A stretch of DNA of 64,000 nucleotides from Spirochaetales bacterium (GCA_012519115.1 JAAYQW010000065.1:1-64000); one strand, 5' to 3'; counted from the first letter of the stretch, positions 38,349 through 48,442 are shown. Notes: generated from the letters alone by a model not told the origin. Translations and numbers: made by a program.

Positions 38349-39347
38349 ATGTTATTTGCAGAGAAGATGAAGGCTCAGGCCAGAGCTGCTCAGAAACGGC
38401 TTGTCCTGGCGGAAGGAAGTGAAGAACGAACGATCAAGGCCGCTCGAATCATCGCCGATGAACGCTTGGCCAGCGAAGTGATCCTCATCGGATCCAAAGC
38501 GGAAATCGAAGCGGCGGCAAGCGCATCCTCCACCTCGCTGAAAGGACTGACGCTCGTCGATCCCATCAAAAGCGATCAGCGCAAGAAGTACGCGACGGAG
38601 TTCTACGAACTGCGCAAGCACAAGGGAATGACCGAAGAGCAGGCTTTTGAAGATATCGCCAATCCTCTTCGGTTCGGAGCGATGATGGTTCGTCTCGGAG
38701 CAGGAGATGCGATGGTCGCCGGAGCGGAGAACACCACCGCGGCGGTGCTTGTGGCTGCGTTCAATATCATCAAAACCGCCCCCGGCATCAGCTTCGCTTC
38801 CTCATGCTTCGTGATGGCCACCGACAAAAAGGAATATGGCGCCGACGGCTCGTTCATCTTTGCCGACTGTGCAACGATTCCCAATCCGACGGCAGAGCAG
38901 CTTGCCGAAATCGCATTGGCTTCAGCGACAAGCTGTTCCACCTTCCTGGGTGTGGAGCCGAAAGTCGGTATGCTCAGCTACTCCACCCTCGGCTCGGCAA
39001 GCGGTGACCTGGTTGAAAAAGTCACCGAAGCGACGAAGATCGTTCGCAAGAAGAACCCTTCCTTGGCGATTGAAGGCGAACTGCAGCTCGACGCTGCGAT
39101 CGTCCCCTCCGTCGCCGCATCCAAAGCGCCGAACTCCAAGGTCGCCGGAAAGGCGAACACCTTGATCTTCCCCGATCTCCAGTCGGGCAACATCGGCTAC
39201 AAGCTTGTTCAGCGCTTGGCGGGTGCGGAGGCATATGGCCCGATTCTTCAGGGATTCGCCAAACCCATCAGCGACCTTTCCCGAGGCTGTTCCGTTGAGG
39301 ACATCGTCGTAACCAGCGCCATCACTCTTGCTCAAGCTGCAAAGTAA
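38349..39347 (+). CDS. pta: Phosphate acetyltransferase
   Basis: RLVLAEGSEERTIKAA, ADGSFIFADCATIPNPTAEQLAEIALASA, PKVGMLSYSTLGSASGDLVEKV. Confidence 0.95.
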   Translation: MLFAEKMKAQARAAQKRLVLAEGSEERTIKAARIIADERLASEVILIGSKAEIEAAASASSTSLKGLTLVDPIKSDQRKKYATEFYELRKHKGMTEEQAFEDIANPLRFGAMMVRLGAGDAMVAGAENTTAAVLVAAFNIIKTAPGISFASSCFVMATDKKEYGADGSFIFADCATIPNPTAEQLAEIALASATSCSTFLGVEPKVGMLSYSTLGSASGDLVEKVTEATKIVRKKNPSLAIEGELQLDAAIVPSVAASKAPNSKVAGKANTLIFPDLQSGNIGYKLVQRLAGAEAYGPILQGFAKPISDLSRGCSVEDIVVTSAITLAQAAK

Positions 39348-39353
39348 GAGCAT

Positions 39354-40736
39354 ATGACCGAAGGACTGCTCGATCAGGACAAATCGATTGGCCTGATCAT
39401 TTGGACCCTTGCATGGCCGGCTATCTTGGAACAGGTCCTTCAGGTCTCCGTTACATATGTCGACTCGGCGATGGTCGGCTCCTTGGGAGCCGCTGCCACC
39501 GCCGCGGTCAGCGTCCCCACCTCGACGATCTGGCTCGTCAACGGATGGATGAACGCATTCGCGATCGGCTATGCAGTCTTGATGGCGCGGAATATCGGAG
39601 CCCGCCGATTCGAGCGGGCGAAAATGATTTCTCGCCAAGCGCTGGTGATGGCCTTGATCTTCGGAGCGATTCTTTCGGTTTCATTCGCCCTCATCGCCCA
39701 AGCGCTGCCTGCGTGGATCGGAGCCGAAGAGCATGTTCAAGCGCTCGCCCGCGACTATTACACGGTCATCGCCTTGGCGTACCTTCCCAATCTCCTGATG
39801 ATCACGATCAGCTCGTTGATGCGGCTAAGCGGTGATACGCGGACCCCGCTCGTTCTGAATACCTTCAACAACGTGTTGAACATCATCCTCAATACGTTCC
39901 TCATCTTCGGTGAAGTGAATCTCGGCCCGATCACGATTCATGGCCTGGACATGGGAGTGAAGGGGGCGGCGATCGCGACCAGCTTGGCGGTAACGATCAC
40001 TGCGATTCTCCTCTTCATCATCTGGCTGACGAAATCTTCCGCCATTCAGCTGGAACTGAATCAATCGTTCGCTCTGAACAAAGAGATTCAAGCCAATGCG
40101 TTCCGCCTCGGTCTGCCCGTGGCTCTTGAGCGCTCCACCCTCTCCTTCGGACAGATCGTCTTGACCAAAATCGTCGGGTCGCTGGGAACGACCGCACTGG
40201 CGGCGCACTTCCTGGCGAACACCGCTGAAGCGATGACCTACCTTCCCGCCAGCGGGGTCTCCACCGCGGCGACCACCCTCGTCGCCCAATCGCTCGGTCG
40301 AGGAGACAAGGCACTGGCCAAGCGATTCGGAAATGTGACGACCCTTCTGGGAACGGTCTTGATGACCACGATGGGTGTGGTGCTCTATTTCACCGCTCCC
40401 TTCCTGATGGGGTTCTTCACCCGCGATCAGAATGTCATCGCCTTGGGAACCACGATCTTGCGGATCGAAGCGTTCGTCGAGCCGGCGTTCGGGCTCTCGA
40501 TGCTGGTGTTTGGCGTATTCCGTGGTTCAGGGGATACCCGCCGCCCCTTCTACATCTCGATCGCCGGGATGTGGGTTGTGAGGCTGCCCTTGGCGCTCTT
40601 CATGGTCCGCTGCACGTCCCTCGGCTTGGTGGGGATTTGGATCAGCATGGCTTCGGACCTGTTGTTGAGGGGAATCATCGGCTTGGTGATGTTCCTTCGC
40701 TATGGATGGCTGGAATCGAGCTCAGATGTGCACTGA
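39354..40736 (+). CDS. MATE family efflux transporter
   Basis: 12-TM, LAWPAILEQVLQVSVTYVDSAMVGSLGAAATAAVSV. Confidence 0.93.
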   Translation: MTEGLLDQDKSIGLIIWTLAWPAILEQVLQVSVTYVDSAMVGSLGAAATAAVSVPTSTIWLVNGWMNAFAIGYAVLMARNIGARRFERAKMISRQALVMALIFGAILSVSFALIAQALPAWIGAEEHVQALARDYYTVIALAYLPNLLMITISSLMRLSGDTRTPLVLNTFNNVLNIILNTFLIFGEVNLGPITIHGLDMGVKGAAIATSLAVTITAILLFIIWLTKSSAIQLELNQSFALNKEIQANAFRLGLPVALERSTLSFGQIVLTKIVGSLGTTALAAHFLANTAEAMTYLPASGVSTAATTLVAQSLGRGDKALAKRFGNVTTLLGTVLMTTMGVVLYFTAPFLMGFFTRDQNVIALGTTILRIEAFVEPAFGLSMLVFGVFRGSGDTRRPFYISIAGMWVVRLPLALFMVRCTSLGLVGIWISMASDLLLRGIIGLVMFLRYGWLESSSDVH

Positions 40737-41580
40737 GGGAGAGGATATCCTCCCATATCAACGTCTCAGGCCGTCTGGAAGGATCTATTTCGCTTAGGAG
40801 CAGGAGTCTATCGACTCCCTCCTTGGCGATTCGAGCTCCCACTTTCGATTGAAGCAGATTGTTCCGGAGCGTTTTGCGCCGCTGGCCAAAGAGCTCGCGC
40901 ACCAAGAGGTAGAACGCAAAGCGATCCGTCTTTGGAATCCGACTCGCCTTTCGAAGCTGAAAGACGACCACCGACGAGTGCACCTTCGGCGGCGGATAGA
41001 AGGAACCGGGGGGAATATCGAATCCGATCTCGACATCATAGTCCGCCTGGGCGAGCAGCGAGAAGGAAGACCAGTCTTTCGACCCTTCCTTGGCGCATAT
41101 CCGCTGTGCTACTTCCTTTTGCACGGTAAAGACCATCCGCTCGGGCCGGCTATCTCCTTCAAGAAGTCGAGCGACCAGGGCCGAGCCTACGTTATAGGGA
41201 AGGTTTCCGCACAGATACCGGGGGGCGTCTCTTTCTTTGAGGGCCGTAAAAAGGGTCTTGAGAGCATCTCCTTCGATGAGGGTAAAACCGGGCTCGTCAC
41301 CGAACGCCCGAGTGCGCAGGATTCGGCAAAACCCGTGATCCAGTTCAAAGGCGGTAAGGAGCGCCCCCCGCTCAAGAAGGATGGCGGTAATCGCTCCAAT
41401 CCCCGGCCCCACTTCCCATACGTTCTCCCCCGCCTGCACATCGAGCAGATCGACGATCCTCGTCCGGCTCGAATTCGAGATGAGAAAGTTTTGTCCAAAC
41501 TTCCTGCTCATCGCCAGCCCCTCCTTCTCCAAGAGGGTTGTAATCGCGTTGGGTGAATCGTAGGGAAAGTTCCAGCTCAT
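40675..41580 (-). CDS. rsmA: 16S rRNA dimethyladenosine transferase
   Basis: MSRKFGQNFLISNSSRTRIVDLLDVQAGENVWEVGPGIGAITAILLERG; CGNLPYNVGSALV; start at 41580 preceded by AGGAG. Confidence 0.95.
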   Translation of the reverse strand: MSWNFPYDSPNAITTLLEKEGLAMSRKFGQNFLISNSSRTRIVDLLDVQAGENVWEVGPGIGAITAILLERGALLTAFELDHGFCRILRTRAFGDEPGFTLIEGDALKTLFTALKERDAPRYLCGNLPYNVGSALVARLLEGDSRPERMVFTVQKEVAQRICAKEGSKDWSSFSLLAQADYDVEIGFDIPPGSFYPPPKVHSSVVVFQLRKASRIPKTDRFAFYLLVRELFGQRRKTLRNNLLQSKVGARIAKEGVDRLLLLSEIDPSRRPETLIWEDILSLSAHLSSIPAIHSEGTSPSR

Positions 41581-42907
41581 AGGTCTCCTGCTTCATGAGG
41601 TTTCTTTTAGCATAGATGAGAGCGAAGAAGAGGGTCAACACGAAACCCAGAGCGATCAGGTATCCCGTCCATCCGAAGACGAGGTTTGAAGAGGCGGACC
41701 GACGAAGCAGATCATGGAGGAGCTTTTCGCACCACAGAAGCGTCCAAGCCATGGGTGAACCCGCAATCAGCACCAGCAGGGAACAAATCATCGACAGATT
41801 GATCAACAATCCGGCGATCGGCGTCATGAAGATTCCTCCGGCGTTCCAGCTTCCATCGAGGAGGAGCATAGCGGGAGCTATCGCCAGCACCGCCAACGTC
41901 CCGGTTTTCCATGGAAACGAAGGAAGCATCGGGGCGATGAAGATCATCGTATACGCCACCCAGCTGAGAAGAAACGCCAGCGAACCTACGCTGTATGGGA
42001 AACAAAGAAGCTGCAAGAAAAGAGCAAGCAGATAGGAATGGAGTCTGCCGTGGGAACCGAAAGGAATCAGCGAACAGAAGGCCAGACTCAACGCCCGAAT
42101 CAAGGAGGGTTTGGGACCGGCGATGAGAACAAACAGGAAAGGAAGAACCATTCCTGCTCGCTTCGCCCGGCAGGGACCAAGAAAAAAGGAACAAAACGCC
42201 GTACTGAGACCCAGAAACACTGAAAGATGCATCCCTGAAAGAGCAAGCAGATGGGAAAGACCCGATCGCTCAGCCAATTCCTTGAGGGGAAACGCGCTGC
42301 TGTCGCTTTGACCGAGAAGGAGCATGAATGCGAGTGAGCGAGCCTTTTCATCGACGACCGAGCTCTCAAGCCGCCGTTCCACCCACTCCATACAGGAACG
42401 CCGCCATCGAGCGAACAAGGGAAGATCGAGCACTTGAAGGTCTTTGGCGATGAAGAGTGAAGATTCTTCATGGAACGAGCCAACCACCTCGATGTTCGAA
42501 GAAGCGAAGAGCATATCATCGCTTGGAACAAGAGCGCTGCACACCCCGGATGCGGAAGCTCCCGATCCCTCTCCATCTTCGCACCACGCCACCTTGATTC
42601 GAAGCAGCCGGTTCTCGCTCCTGGTCAAAAGCGAATCTTCCAGCAGAATACCTTCCAGACAGGCGATCCGCTTCGTTTCGAAGCCGCAGACGAAGCGGGT
42701 ATGATGAACCGCCCGGCTAAAAAGCAGGTAGAGCAGAAAGATGATGAGCGAACAGGAACACAGGGCGTACCGTTTATAGGAACCCCATTTGAGCAAGAGG
42801 CACAATGAGCTCAAGAGGAGACACCCCGCGAGGTACTGATACTCAAAGAGGGGGCTAAGCGAATATGCAAGATAGCAGAAGAGGATGCACAGAAAAGGGA
42901 GGCCCAT
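41372..42907 (-). CDS. ComEC/Rec2-family membrane protein (no C-terminal MBL domain)
   Basis: ELAERSGLSHLLALSGMHLSVF motif, many TMs; last ~70 codons overlap rsmA in another frame. Confidence 0.85.
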   Translation of the reverse strand: MGLPFLCILFCYLAYSLSPLFEYQYLAGCLLLSSLCLLLKWGSYKRYALCSCSLIIFLLYLLFSRAVHHTRFVCGFETKRIACLEGILLEDSLLTRSENRLLRIKVAWCEDGEGSGASASGVCSALVPSDDMLFASSNIEVVGSFHEESSLFIAKDLQVLDLPLFARWRRSCMEWVERRLESSVVDEKARSLAFMLLLGQSDSSAFPLKELAERSGLSHLLALSGMHLSVFLGLSTAFCSFFLGPCRAKRAGMVLPFLFVLIAGPKPSLIRALSLAFCSLIPFGSHGRLHSYLLALFLQLLCFPYSVGSLAFLLSWVAYTMIFIAPMLPSFPWKTGTLAVLAIAPAMLLLDGSWNAGGIFMTPIAGLLINLSMICSLLVLIAGSPMAWTLLWCEKLLHDLLRRSASSNLVFGWTGYLIALGFVLTLFFALIYAKRNLMKQETYELELSLRFTQRDYNPLGEGGAGDEQEVWTKLSHLEFEPDEDRRSARCAGGGERMGSGAGDWSDYRHPS

Positions 42908-42922
42908 ACCCCCTAAGGAGCT

Positions 42923-43669
42923 TTATTCCTCGCTTTGCTTCAGCGCGCACCTCAGAGCGAGCAGACTGAGATCCACCGAGCCCTCGGAACCTTGAATATA
43001 GAGTTTCGTGCCGAGATCTTTCTTTCTCGATCGATCCAGACGCTGAACCCAACGGGCGGTCGGTTTTTCATACACTGCAAGGTATCGATCGAGAAGCGTG
43101 CGGAGATGGATCCGCTCGCTTCCATCAAGCGTGTTCGTCCACCGTGGGATGGTTCCCTCGACGAGCTGTCCGGCAAGCTCCCTGACATCGGTTTTGGCAC
43201 ACGTATCAAGATACTCTTCGATCGAGAAAAGGTTCTCTTGGATTTGTTCACTTCTTTTGCCACCGATCATCTTCAGCCGCTGACGGTTTTCCTGGGCCAA
43301 GATCGAGCGGGTATCTCGGCGAGAGAGGGAAACCCATACAAAGATCGCCAGACCGCTGGAGATGAGGAGTTCATCGATCATCGGAAGCGGATCGCGGACG
43401 ACCAGCGAGAAGAAGAGATAACTCAGCATGAAGGCGAGCGCGCTGAACAAGAGACGGGGTACATACCGTTTGTCCTGAATCCATCGGTCGACGGCGAAGT
43501 CGATCTGGCTGAAGAGGGAAAAGGTCGCCTGATCTTTTTGTTGAGCGTTCAACATCCCGCTGGCGTACATCACCACCTGCTCTCCGAGAAGATCATGCCC
43601 TTCTTGAAGAAAAGGGGTCAAGGTCAATACCGGTTTATTATATCGGACGAACGTATAGCACTCGATCAC
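42923..43669 (-). CDS. Hypothetical membrane protein
   Basis: ORF with two TM segments, tightly packed in operon. Confidence 0.6.
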   Translation of the reverse strand: MIECYTFVRYNKPVLTLTPFLQEGHDLLGEQVVMYASGMLNAQQKDQATFSLFSQIDFAVDRWIQDKRYVPRLLFSALAFMLSYLFFSLVVRDPLPMIDELLISSGLAIFVWVSLSRRDTRSILAQENRQRLKMIGGKRSEQIQENLFSIEEYLDTCAKTDVRELAGQLVEGTIPRWTNTLDGSERIHLRTLLDRYLAVYEKPTARWVQRLDRSRKKDLGTKLYIQGSEGSVDLSLLALRCALKQSEE

Positions 43670-45372
43670 AGGAGTCCCTCCTTCATCTCCTTGACCCGAC
43701 TCTCCAGATGCGCCTCGAACGCTTCGCGGTTCGCCGCTTCAGTGGAAAAGAAGAGATAATACTTGATCTTCGGTTCGGTTCCGCTGGGTCGCACGATCAC
43801 TCGCTCACCGCCTTCAAGATGGAAGATCACCACATCGCTCGGAGGAAGCCCGCCCTCCTGAGGGTTCAGCAAGTCCTCGATCTTTACGATCTTGCGCCCG
43901 ACAAGCTCTTCGCCCACGGTCCGCTGGCGGAATGATTGCATGACTTGAACCATCTTTTCCTGTCCTGCAGCGCCTTCAAAATCAACGGAGATGACTCGCT
44001 CCGTATAATACCCGAACTCCTGATAGATCTCGCCAAGACGATCGATCAGCGTTTTACCCCGATCTTTCCAGTAACTGAGCATTTCAACGGCGACCAAGGC
44101 GGTGGAAACCGCATCTTTATCTCGGACGACGTTGATCGTCAAGAATCCGTAGCTTTCTTCACAGCCGAAGAGGAAGTACTGCTCATCCCCTTTCGGTCCT
44201 TCAAGGAGCGCCATCTCATTGGCGATATACTTGAATCCGGTCAACACATCCTTGCAGACCCCGCCCCGCTTTTCGACGATCGCTTTCACCAGATCCGTGG
44301 TGACGATGGACTTCACCACGACCGGTTGTTTCGTCCGGTGCTCGGTGGCCATCATCAGATAGTCCGCAAGAAGGGTTGCAATCTGATTTCCCGTCAATAG
44401 CCGATACTGTTTCTTTTCATCGCTCAGCGGAATGGCTATTCCGAGGCGATCGGCATCCGGATCGGTACCCAGAACAATGTCCGCTCCCTTCTTTTTGGCA
44501 AGACGCAACACCAACGCCATCGCTTCATGATCTTCGGGGTTGGGCAGCTTCACCGTCGGAAACGATCCATCCGGTCGTTCCTGTTCCTTGACGGTGACAT
44601 ACTCGATCCCCAGCACATCGAAAAGATGAGTGACCGGTCCGAGGCCTGTGCCATGCAAGGGAGTGTACGCGACAAGTGTCCTGCTCTTCTTGATAATATC
44701 CGTGTTGCGAAGCGAAGCGATGACCTCGTTGTAGTAACTTTCTTCCACCTTATCCGGAACACGAACAAGCAAGCCGTTTGAGCGGGCTTTTTCCTCGGTG
44801 ATCGTTCGAATCTGTTTCGGCAATATCGCATTCGCCCGGTCGGCGATTTGGAAATCGTGCGGAGGAGTTACTTGAGCACCGTCGCGCCAGTATGCTTTAA
44901 AACCATTGTAGGCGGAGGGATTATGGCTGGCGGTAATCGCGATCCCGGCTGTGGTTTTGAGGTTTCGCACCGCGTAACTGATCATTGGCACCGGCCTCAG
45001 CTCCGGGAAGAGATAGACCGAGATGCCGTTCGCCGCTAGGACCAGAGCCGCTTCTTTGGCAAACACGTCACTGTAGTGCCGGCTGTCATAGCCGATCACC
45101 ACCGAAGGATGATCCGATTGGGTTTTCAGGTAATCAGCGAGCCCTTGGGTGACTTTGCGGACCATGAACGTATTCATCCGGTTGGTCCCTCCACCGAGCA
45201 AGCCCCGAATTCCGGCGGTTCCAAATGAAAGGGTCGTATAGAAGCGCTCATAGAGCTCCGCCCACTGATCGTTTTCCAACTCCGCTTCTATTTCGGTTCG
45301 AAACGCTTCTTCGGTTTCTACTTCAAGGTAGAGAGTCGCTTTTTGTCTCAAGTCCTTTTCATTGTAACGCAT
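43666..45372 (-). CDS. Phosphoglucomutase/phosphomannomutase family protein
   Basis: GTAGIRGLLGGGTNRMN, ITASHNPSAYNGFKAYW, GTDPDADRLGIA, RPSGTEPKIKYY. Confidence 0.95.
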   Translation of the reverse strand: MRYNEKDLRQKATLYLEVETEEAFRTEIEAELENDQWAELYERFYTTLSFGTAGIRGLLGGGTNRMNTFMVRKVTQGLADYLKTQSDHPSVVIGYDSRHYSDVFAKEAALVLAANGISVYLFPELRPVPMISYAVRNLKTTAGIAITASHNPSAYNGFKAYWRDGAQVTPPHDFQIADRANAILPKQIRTITEEKARSNGLLVRVPDKVEESYYNEVIASLRNTDIIKKSRTLVAYTPLHGTGLGPVTHLFDVLGIEYVTVKEQERPDGSFPTVKLPNPEDHEAMALVLRLAKKKGADIVLGTDPDADRLGIAIPLSDEKKQYRLLTGNQIATLLADYLMMATEHRTKQPVVVKSIVTTDLVKAIVEKRGGVCKDVLTGFKYIANEMALLEGPKGDEQYFLFGCEESYGFLTINVVRDKDAVSTALVAVEMLSYWKDRGKTLIDRLGEIYQEFGYYTERVISVDFEGAAGQEKMVQVMQSFRQRTVGEELVGRKIVKIEDLLNPQEGGLPPSDVVIFHLEGGERVIVRPSGTEPKIKYYLFFSTEAANREAFEAHLESRVKEMKEGLL

Positions 45373-46030
45373 AAATCGCCTCCTTCAGTTCTTCAACCGA
45401 ATCAACAACACGAGATCCTTCAAGAGCAACAAGAGCTTCGCGCGGTCTGAAGCCCCACGAAACAAGAATCACATCCATGTTCGCCCCTCTTGCACTTTGA
45501 TAGTCAACTTCACTGTCACCGATGAGCAACATTTCTTCAAGCCCAAGATCCATCTTTTTTACAAAAGGAGTGAATGCGCCGACATCGGGCTTTCTGGGGT
45601 ATTCATCGTCCATCCCCCGAACAACGCTCCACGAGATGTCCCCTGCCAATTCGGACACGATCCGTTGAGTAAGCTCATGGTCTTTGTTGGAGATGACTCC
45701 CAGTTGATAAGTATCCTGCAATCCACTGACCAGTTCGATCATCCCGTCAAAGGGTTTTGAATATACCACCGGATGTTCTTCATAATAGGTATACAGAACG
45801 TGAAACAGTTCGGTAAAGCGCACTTCGCTCACCGGATGATTGCGAATCTGAAGCAACCCTTTCAGGGCGTTCACCAATCCCCGCCCCACCACCTGTTTCG
45901 TTTCCGCTACCGTAGCCGGTTCCAATCCCTCTTCGGCGATCGCGGCACTGAAAGCCGCCGCAATATCTTCAATCGTATCAATGAGCGTCCCATCCAAATC
46001 AAACAGCAGCGCCTTAATCTTTCTAGCCAT
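45359..46030 (-). CDS. HAD family phosphatase
   Basis: LLFDLDGTLIDTIEDIAAAF, IGDSEVDYQSA. Confidence 0.92.
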   Translation of the reverse strand: MARKIKALLFDLDGTLIDTIEDIAAAFSAAIAEEGLEPATVAETKQVVGRGLVNALKGLLQIRNHPVSEVRFTELFHVLYTYYEEHPVVYSKPFDGMIELVSGLQDTYQLGVISNKDHELTQRIVSELAGDISWSVVRGMDDEYPRKPDVGAFTPFVKKMDLGLEEMLLIGDSEVDYQSARGANMDVILVSWGFRPREALVALEGSRVVDSVEELKEAIYALQ

Positions 46031-46166
46031 ACGCTATTATCGATGACCTGTGCGCTTCGAGTCAACAAACAAAGCAGGAGGAAGCAGTAGAGAATGCCTA
46101 TTATCGGAGGATTGTCTCGTTGTTCCGAGCGGTGGGGCAAACCATTGCAGGCTTTTGGACAACAGC

Positions 46167-46769
46167 CTACCCCACCAATGGTTCTTCAGAGTCATTATGG
46201 GAAATGAGCGATGCAATGAATTGGAGCTGTTTCAAAAGGTCGGGAAGGATCTCGGAAAGAAGCGACAGCCGGCCTCGATCGCAATCGAGGGAGCGGAGGC
46301 GGTAGGCGAAATCCTGCATCGTTACGACATGCTCATCGAAGTAGAGATATTTGGGCATCGTTTCTGCTTCTTCATATCTGCACGAACGAAAGAGGGTTTT
46401 GCCGTATTTGTCGTGGTATGCGCTGGATGCGTACAATCGGCAGATGAGCGGCCGGGCCGGATACACCGAGCAGTGGAAGGGAGTGTCGCTGCGATACAGC
46501 GGACATCCCGATCCGTTATGACGATATAATTTTTCGATCGTTTCTTCATCTTTGAGCTCAAAGAGCAGATAGGCGGCGATGTATGCTGCTTCACTGTGCG
46601 TTATATCGGGAATGAAGTGTTCACAGCATGATCCGCACCCCGGCGGACATGCGATGCCATAGCGAGCGGTAAAGGCATGGGTCGCCTTCTCGACATCGTC
46701 ATAAAGATTGGCTAGTGAAGCGATTATTTCTTCGATATAGGTTCCGGAACATACGGGGATATTCATCAT
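46167..46769 (-). CDS. YkgJ-like cysteine cluster protein
   Basis: CPPGCGSCCEHFIPD ... CPLYRSDTPFHCSVYPARPLICRLYA; MNIPVCSG start at 46769/46766 preferred to TTG 46799. Confidence 0.85.
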   Translation of the reverse strand: MMNIPVCSGTYIEEIIASLANLYDDVEKATHAFTARYGIACPPGCGSCCEHFIPDITHSEAAYIAAYLLFELKDEETIEKLYRHNGSGCPLYRSDTPFHCSVYPARPLICRLYASSAYHDKYGKTLFRSCRYEEAETMPKYLYFDEHVVTMQDFAYRLRSLDCDRGRLSLLSEILPDLLKQLQFIASLISHNDSEEPLVG

Positions 46770-46866
46770 TCTGAGCGAATATATCACCAACGACGACAAC
46801 GTATCAAGAAGGTTTCCCTTTTATCTTTTACGATATCCCACTATACTTCGCCAAAAGGAGAATACG

Positions 46867-47418
46867 ATGGTCAGTCGAAGTGAAGCTCTCGCGTTACTGA
46901 AGAAATACACCCCCGACGAAGCTCATCTCCACCACGCCTATTGCGTGGAAGCGGCGATGAAAACCTTTGCCCGGCATTATGGATACGATGAGACCTATTG
47001 GTCTTTGGTCGGACTCCTTCATGACATCGATTATGCCCTCTATCCCGATCGGCACTGTCAGGTCGCTCCGAAGCTTCTCTCTGAGATCGGCGTCGATGAG
47101 GCATTCATCCGGGCGGTGGTGAGTCACGGATGGGGCTTGTGCAGTGATGTCGAGCCGATTCATTTCATGGAGAAGGTTCTCTACACGATCGATGAGCTCA
47201 CCGGGCTGATCTACGCCAATGCCCTGATGAGGCCGGAGCGCATGAAAGGCATGAGCGTAAAGAGCGTCAGAAAAAAGTGGTCCAGCCCCTCGTTCGCCAA
47301 GGGGGTGAACCGTGAAGTCATCGCGAAAGGAGCGGAGCTGCTCGGTCTTGAAATCAATGACATCATCACCCGCACGATCGAAGCTCTTACGGAGATCAGC
47401 TCCGAGATAGGCCTCTGA
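46867..47418 (+). CDS. HD-domain phosphohydrolase
   Basis: LHHAYCVEAAM, GLLHDIDYALYPDRH, GGAG SD. Confidence 0.88.
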   Translation: MVSRSEALALLKKYTPDEAHLHHAYCVEAAMKTFARHYGYDETYWSLVGLLHDIDYALYPDRHCQVAPKLLSEIGVDEAFIRAVVSHGWGLCSDVEPIHFMEKVLYTIDELTGLIYANALMRPERMKGMSVKSVRKKWSSPSFAKGVNREVIAKGAELLGLEINDIITRTIEALTEISSEIGL

Positions 47419-48442
47419 AACTGTCGTAGGGATATTCCTTGGAGGCCTCCGCAATCAGAGCAGGAAGCGTCTCATACCGGGGCAGCACGGTTTTCTGGGG
47501 AGGAAGGTTCAACATTCTTTGAACGTTGCCCCCAAAGAGGTCTTTCAGCACCTCGTTTGAGAGATTGTGCTCATACAGCACCTTCAACAGGGAGAGCATC
47601 CCGCTGAACCCGGGAATACCGCTTGCCCCCGCTTCCTTATCGGCGATCGTATGCGGAGCATGATCGCTTTCAACCCAATCGATTCGTCCTTCAAGCAGGG
47701 CCTCAAAGAGCTTTCTGCGTGTTTCCTCATTTCGGAGCGGCGGATTCATCTTCGCATACAAGCTCCGATCCTTCGCCGTGTCCCGGTTCAGCAGAAGATG
47801 GTGCGGTGTTGCGCCGCAGCTGATCCTTCTTCCCTCCCTCCTCGCCTCTTCAACAATCAGAAGCCCTTCGATCGTGGAGAGATGGGCGATGTGCAGGTGA
47901 CCGGCAAAGCCCGCTTCTTTACTGAGGGAGAGCTGGTCACGGATCGAAGCGATCTCGGCTTCTTGAGGCCGGGCAAGCGACTGCGTTGAAAGATCGGCAT
48001 TGTCATACAGCTCGGGGCGAAGGAGCGTTTCTTTTTCACAATGGAGCGCAACGGCACCGGTGTAGTTGCGTTCAGCCAGATGACGATACACACGGGCTTG
48101 GATCTCCTCTTCGACAAGACCCATGTTGCCGGTGGAGTGTCCGGCGAAGAGCTTCAATCCGACAACGGCGGGAAACAGCTCCTCACAGCTTTGAACGATC
48201 TCGTCGATCTGAGCGGGGTCGCTTGTCACCCCTGCCCAAAGATGATAGGAAACGTTCACCTTCACCCTCTTTGCAGCATCAATCCGCTCGATGATCCTCG
48301 TTCTTGTCGTCAGCGGCGGATCGGTGTTGGGCATATCAATCACTGCGGCAAACCCGCTTTTTTCAGCCACAAGAAGACCATGGGCAAGCGTTTCCTTTGC
48401 ACTGAGATTCCAATCTCGAAGGTGGACGTGCGGATCAATCAT
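47396..48442 (-). CDS. pyrC: Dihydroorotase
   Basis: MIDPHVHLRDWN, IDMPNTDPPLTT, ALHCEKE, HIAHLSTIEG, ESDHAPHT. Confidence 0.92.
   Translation of the reverse strand: MIDPHVHLRDWNLSAKETLAHGLLVAEKSGFAAVIDMPNTDPPLTTRTRIIERIDAAKRVKVNVSYHLWAGVTSDPAQIDEIVQSCEELFPAVVGLKLFAGHSTGNMGLVEEEIQARVYRHLAERNYTGAVALHCEKETLLRPELYDNADLSTQSLARPQEAEIASIRDQLSLSKEAGFAGHLHIAHLSTIEGLLIVEEARREGRRISCGATPHHLLLNRDTAKDRSLYAKMNPPLRNEETRRKLFEALLEGRIDWVESDHAPHTIADKEAGASGIPGFSGMLSLLKVLYEHNLSNEVLKDLFGGNVQRMLNLPPQKTVLPRYETLPALIAEASKEYPYDSFRGLSRS

Noticed and set aside
38922-39638. 238-aa minus-strand ORF opposite pta/MATE
   Set aside because: Spans two convergent-frame coding genes on the other strand; composition typical of a shadow ORF
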